From: Erpobdella octoculata
Taxonomy: Eukaryota > Annelida > Clitellata > Hirudinida > Erpobdellidae
Reading direction: 5' to 3'
Length of the DNA: 64,000 nt
Assembly (NCBI GenBank): GCA_963978895.1
Contig: OZ022238.1
Location: 19,154,917 to 19,218,916 of the forward strand
A program made the position numbers and the translations under genes. Below are positions 58,297-64,000 of this stretch, one piece after another. Below the pieces are notes generated by a model. That model was not told where the DNA came from and did no database searches. It saw nothing but the letters and a program-made list of their open reading frames with translations. Position 1 is the stretch's first letter. Every line of letters begins with the position of its first letter.

Positions 58297-58660
58297 AAGA
58301 GAAGTAGAGAAAAAAGAGAAAGAGAAAGAAAGAGAAGGAAAGAGAAAGAAAGAGAAAGAAAGAGAAAGAAAGAGAAAGAAAGAGAAAGAAAGAGAAAGAA
58401 AGAGAAAGAAAGAGAAAGAAAAGAGAAAGAAAGAGAAAGAAAGAGAAAGAAAGAGAAAGAAAGAGAAAGAAAGAGAAAGAAAGAGAAAGAAAGAGAAAGA
58501 AAGAGAAAGAAAGAGAAAGAAAGAGAAAGAAAGAGAAAGAAAGAGAAAGAAAGAGAAAGAAAGAGAAAGAAAGAGAAAGAACGAGAAAGAAAGAGAAAGA
58601 GAAAGAAAGAGAAAGAAAGAGAGATATAGAGAAAGAAAGAGAGAGAGAGAGAGAGAGAAA
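58297..58660. repeat. Purine-only 10-bp repeat (AGAGAAAGAA)n
   Basis: About 30 units of AGAGAAAGAA with a few indels, all A/G on the plus strand for more than 300 bases, ending in a short (GA)n. Open frames through it (Lys/Glu/Arg or Phe/Leu/Ser) are compositional. Confidence 0.96.
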
Positions 58661-59460
58661 GGGAGAATCTGAAAGCATTAAATTTCTTGTCCTTGTCATC
58701 AATATGGCAGATAAGATCAAGATCAACTACCGATACGAGACTAAAATGTGTTTGTGTTATTCTGATTTTATGTCAATATTATGAAAGAAGATGGTGCAGC
58801 TGTAGCATGATGATTTAATGGCAGTGTATCCTATAATCATCCTGTAATCGTCCCGTAATCATTGTCGTCCAGACAAGTTATGATTGATTGATTACTATGA
58901 AAGTTTTGCCGATTACATCAGTTAAGTAGTAGGATGTAATGGTGAGAATTTTGCCGATGAGAAAAAGTTGCAGATAAAGTGAAAATATTTAAAACAACAA
59001 TTTTGAAGCTAAAAAACGGGAGAGAAAAAGGATGTACAAAGCGAAGAAAAAAGAAAAAAATAAATAATAAATATTGAAGTGAACATTTAAGCAAGTGGAT
59101 GACAACAAGAAACAATTTACAGAGAATCACATACACAATTGTTATACAATAAGTACACCTCAATGTTTGGCAGTTGGTCAGTCTGGAGATTTGTAAAGGA
59201 CTGCATAATATTGTGTCCATAATCTATAGCAGACAGAGAAAAAAGTGAGAAGAGAGAAATGGAGAAAGTAAATAAACATAGACTACTCCTGCTCTGACAA
59301 TTATAACAGAAGCCACATAATCCCCCTGATTTAAATTTAAACAATTTATGTTAGTTCGAGAGATGGTGTGCCGACGACTATTATGACGACGACGACGATG
59401 ATGGTGAGGAGGTTGGTACGAGATATCAGACAAGTTAAACAATGTTTGAACAAACTGATC
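58661..59460. other. Unassigned sequence
   Basis: No gene or element recognised. 59375-59415 has a short GACGACGACG/ATGATGG tract. Confidence 0.35.
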
Positions 59461-59467
59461 CCACGAC

Positions 59468-59790
59468 TACTGATCCTAAGACAACTGCTCCCATGGACAA
59501 CTCATCCAATGTACAACTGCTCCCATGGACAACTCATCCAATGTACAACTGATCCCATGGACAACTCATCCAATGTACAACTGATCCCATGGACAACTCA
59601 TCCAATGTACAACTGATCCCACGGACAACTCATCCAATGTACAACTGATCCCATGGACAACTCATCCAATGTACAACTGATCCCATGGACAACTCATCCA
59701 ATGTACAACTGATCCCATGGACAACTCATCCAATGTACAACTGATCCCATGGACAACTCATCCAATGTACAACTGATCCCATGGACAACT
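59468..59790. repeat. 32-bp minisatellite, about 10 copies
   Basis: The unit ACAACTGATCCCATGG plus ACAACTCATCCAATGT is repeated about ten times with very few changes (CTGCTCCC in early copies, CCCACGG once). The two 16-base halves resemble each other, so the unit itself looks like an older duplicated 16-mer. The array includes CCATGG in nearly every unit. Confidence 0.95.
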
Positions 59791-61080
59791 GATCGCAAAA
59801 CAATTAAAAGACATTGATGGACATATTTAAGAAATAATTGAAATTTGAAATAAAGTTACTTTTATTTAAAAACGAAGATATATGGAGTAAATGCGTTAAT
59901 AACCGAAATAACTAATAACAACCTTTTAATCATCATTTTATATAGTAGATATAGTGGGGAGTGGCAGGGGCACCCATCCCCCTGACTGCTGGAAGTAGCT
60001 CCCTCTTCTTCCTTTCTCCTGTCTCCTCCTCTCCTCTCCGTCCTCTTTCCTCTCTTTTTTTCTTTTCATCTTATTCCTTTCTCTTTCTCTCCCCTCCACC
60101 CCCAGACGCGAGTACGAAAAAAATTAAAATTAATAGATGCTCGTAGGTGAGTTTAGTGCATATTGGACATAAAAGCACACACTTTGGCGGACCAGGTTTC
60201 AAGCCAGTTAGATCTTAATTTCTTGAAAATTCCAACAACCTGCTTAGTGCTTTGTTGTATTAACAGCCACAAATCACTGAACTCAGCTTACTGAATGTAA
60301 GTTGAAATTAGAAGGAAATATTAAGTTGGCATACTGTTCAAAATTGCCTGCAAATTGGCAATATGGCCACATTGGAACATCCAAATACCAATAAAATAAT
60401 ACTCTTTTTTAATATTTATTTAAAAAATTACATTTCTCCAACTAGACAACAACCACACCTACATTGAGCAATTGAGCCTGAAACAATCAAATTATTAATA
60501 GAATCATTCTAGTATGGCTGGTAATTGCAATTGCACAATTTAACAGACTAGTTCAATAAAGTATTATGCATCAACACTAACAAAAAATGTAAAAAGCAAT
60601 AACAATAAAAATGAGAAAGTCTCATCACTGAGAATAAAATTAGGCATTGTCTAGTGATGAAGGTGTGCTCGCTGATTGGGTGTAAAACAAGCAACACAAG
60701 AAATAATGTCAGCCCTATGCTTGACCAACGGCGGATACAGGTGGGACCAGTCCGGTCATGGCCCCCTCTCATTTTCCCAATAGACTTTGCCACCTCGTCG
60801 GAACCAAATTGAAAAATTAAAAGACCTATGAAAAGCAAAATAGGACACACTTTAAAAATGAAATGTTTCTAATCAATTTTCATGCGTAAGTAAATTTTTA
60901 AAAAGCTAAATAATGACGCATTTCTCTTGGGTCTATATCAAACGTTTCATATATACTGGACACGAAAATTTAAAAAATAAAAGAAAATGTAACAGCGGCT
61001 CGTAAAAGCTAAAAGAAAGGTATTTAAATAATGTTAAGCAGAAACGTCATATCAGCAAAAACATGGAGGGGCAACATGTT
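59791..61080. other. Unassigned sequence with a SINE-like fragment
   Basis: 60145-60205 resembles the tRNA-like fragment at 46925-47040. 59990-60110 is pyrimidine-rich (CTCCTCCTCTCC, TTTCTCTTTCTCTCC). 60720-60790 has GC-rich phrases like those at old transposon ends. No gene is supported. Confidence 0.35.
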
Positions 61081-61081
61081 G

Positions 61082-61310
<229 letters not shown>

Positions 61311-62335
61311 TTGAAATTTCATGGTGAAGTAACAAGTAATGTTAATGTTAATGTTATTGAACGTCTGTTTCTGTCTGAGAAAATTTAGACGATGTGTATG
61401 ATTTGAATTTTGAGACAGCTGTACTTATTGCCAGCAACTACTTGCCCAGTTGAGCAATCGTTCAGGGGATTTCAAAGAGTGAAAAAAAGGAGATGAAAAA
61501 TGACGAAAAAACGATATCTTAGCAGAGTAGACAAATTCAAAGAAAACTAGAAAACTTACATTTCTTTTCAAGAACAAACCAAACAATGAGTAATGATCTT
61601 TACTTATACAAGTTATACAGTTTTATTCATTTATTGAAATTTAAATTCAAAGTTTTTTTTGTAGTGGTGGTTTAGGAGAAGCAAAGTCGTGACAACCATG
61701 TGTCATAGATGGACTAAGCCCAGGGGCTCCCGAGGTCAAAGGGGCTCCTAAGCTTTAAGTGAAAAATATATTTAGTTCATAAACAACAATGTAGTCTTTG
61801 CAAAGTAGCTAAGACTTTCCCATCCCGGTCATCAGCTATTTTTGGAGAAAATTGCAAATTATTTTGGAAAAATTTGGAAAAGTAGTTTCGAATACCACAC
61901 GGTCATCAGTTAATTTTAAGAAAATACTAAGGAAAAATTAGCAAAATGAGCAACAACTACTCTCTACTCTCCCTGCATCAGCTATTTTAGAAGGAAGTCC
62001 CCAACTTCTCTTGTCCAAGGGCCCAAAACTAGGTTGTTAAGCCACGGAGGAGCATTTATATTTCTATTTAGCAAATTCTTTGGGAAGTGCTTTTGAGTTA
62101 ATAAAAAAACGCCAAATATGGAGTTATCTAAAAATTGTACTTTATAAACCATATTTTAAGAAAGAAATTTTGAAAATTTTCTGCAAGCTCAGGAGGAAGA
62201 AGAAAAATGAAAAAAAAAATAGAAAGAAGGCTTGCAAACCTACAAATATTCCTGTTGACGCCTACGGTAGTGCAATACCGGTCCGAGCACTGAGGGGAAA
62301 AATGGCACAGACGTTTCATAAGCTTTGACAATGTT
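61311..62335. other. Unassigned sequence with possible hAT-like remnants
   Basis: 61705-62060 has G/C-run phrases (AGCCCAGGGGCTCCCGAGG, AAGGGCCCAAAACTAGG) and repeated TCATCAGCTATTTT/TCATCAGTTAATTTT motifs suggestive of degenerate transposon DNA. No coding evidence. Confidence 0.3.
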
Positions 62336-62530
62336 TAACATGGTGTTAGTCTTTAGACCTCTAGGCCACAAATCACTGATATCCGGACCGGGCCTGAAAT
62401 CAAGCTTGTCCGGGCCGGGCAGGGCCAAAAATATTTGCCAAGTACATAGGAATTTTAGGCCTGTAAAAAACAAACTGGTCAGGGCCCAAATTAGACGAGC
62501 CGTGCCGTGAAAAATTGGCAGCACTCTAGC
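62336..62530 (+). mobile_element. GGGCC-rich Helitron-like fragment
   Basis: TTTTAGGCCTGTAAAAAACA, GGGCCCAAATTAGACGAGCC and GCCGGGCAGGGCC correspond in order to 2780-2900 and 4690-4830 in the Helitron-like copies. Only this segment is present. Confidence 0.65.
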
Positions 62531-62998
62531 GCCTACCCATACCCCTGCTTGGCTGTCGTACCGCGGTTTTCTTCCTAAAAATAAGCGATGACCGAGGACG
62601 GGATGACAAGGATTGATAAACAGTGACATGTGTTAAATAATGACATTGATTTAAGGTTAAACTAAATTTGAGAAAAAAAATCATTTATAGGGTTGTTTTG
62701 AAGTTTCGTCACAACCCAAGCTCTACCATCCACGGTGCATTGCTATGGTACAAAAAAGATAAAGCAAATTGCTTGATAAAATAGACAAATGTTTGCAAAA
62801 AACCTATGTTGATGATAATAATAATAATTAATAAAAATATTATTAAAAAATTGTTTTCTTCCTCACGTACAGCCATCCCCACCCCGCACTCGCACTCGCA
62901 CACACAAACACATATACATTTACCCATAAACTAAACAAATAAGCTAAAATAAACATACAACATACAATGATGCATTTTATTACAGTCCTTTAATTTCA
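62531..62998. other. Unassigned sequence
   Basis: Nothing recognised beyond a CACTCGCACTCGCACACAC tract near 62885. Confidence 0.35.

Positions 62999-64000
<1,002 letters not shown>

Noticed and set aside
58274..58726. Lys/Glu/Arg or Phe/Leu/Ser open frames
   Set aside because: Artefact of the purine decamer repeat.

Overview
The window looks like nuclear DNA of an animal. Several genes are split into short exons with GT...AG introns, and the proteins belong to animal families: a DJ-1/PARK7 protein, a RAB40 GTPase with SOCS box and C-terminal CIIS box, a TEX9 coiled-coil protein, an SRBD1 (Tex-like) RNA-binding protein and a PDZ plus DH-domain Rho guanine-nucleotide exchange factor. The sequence is AT-rich, introns are mostly short, and hAT, Helitron-like, CR1-like LINE and tRNA-derived SINE elements plus long microsatellites fill the rest. 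This suggests an invertebrate metazoan, possibly marine. I cannot name the phylum from the sequence.

Layout. 1-6.6 kb is a nest of hAT pieces and Helitron-like elements, including two head-to-tail Helitron-like copies carrying (CTGA)n. 7.0-8.0 kb is PARK7 (+). 9.3-15.5 kb is RAB40 (-), with a 4.6-kb first intron that holds a BED-type hAT relic. 16.5-22.5 kb is nested hAT DNA, one element with a perfect 8-bp target duplication. 23.2-27.3 kb is TEX9 (+), which converges with SRBD1 (-, 27.6-37.0 kb); the stop codons are 327 bp apart. One SRBD1 intron holds a decayed CR1-like LINE. 37-41.3 kb has a long hairpin, a Helitron-like minisatellite block and a hAT C-terminal fragment. 42-48.3 kb is the PDZ-DH RhoGEF (-), with probable upstream exons out to 57.7 kb. 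58-64 kb is mostly microsatellite and unrecognised DNA.

The genes do not form a pathway; they are independent neighbours. Exon chains were built by hand from splice sites, phase and family resemblance. Phases close exactly for PARK7, RAB40, the SRBD1 exons found and the TEX9 exons found. The 5' ends of TEX9, SRBD1 and the RhoGEF gene, and the 3' end of the RhoGEF gene, are unresolved. I see no prokaryotic genes, CRISPR array or obvious new defence-type system. The most unusual material is the repeat biology: Helitron-like ends tied to minisatellites, a repeated hAT/Helitron junction, and elements inserted in one another in an order that can be read.
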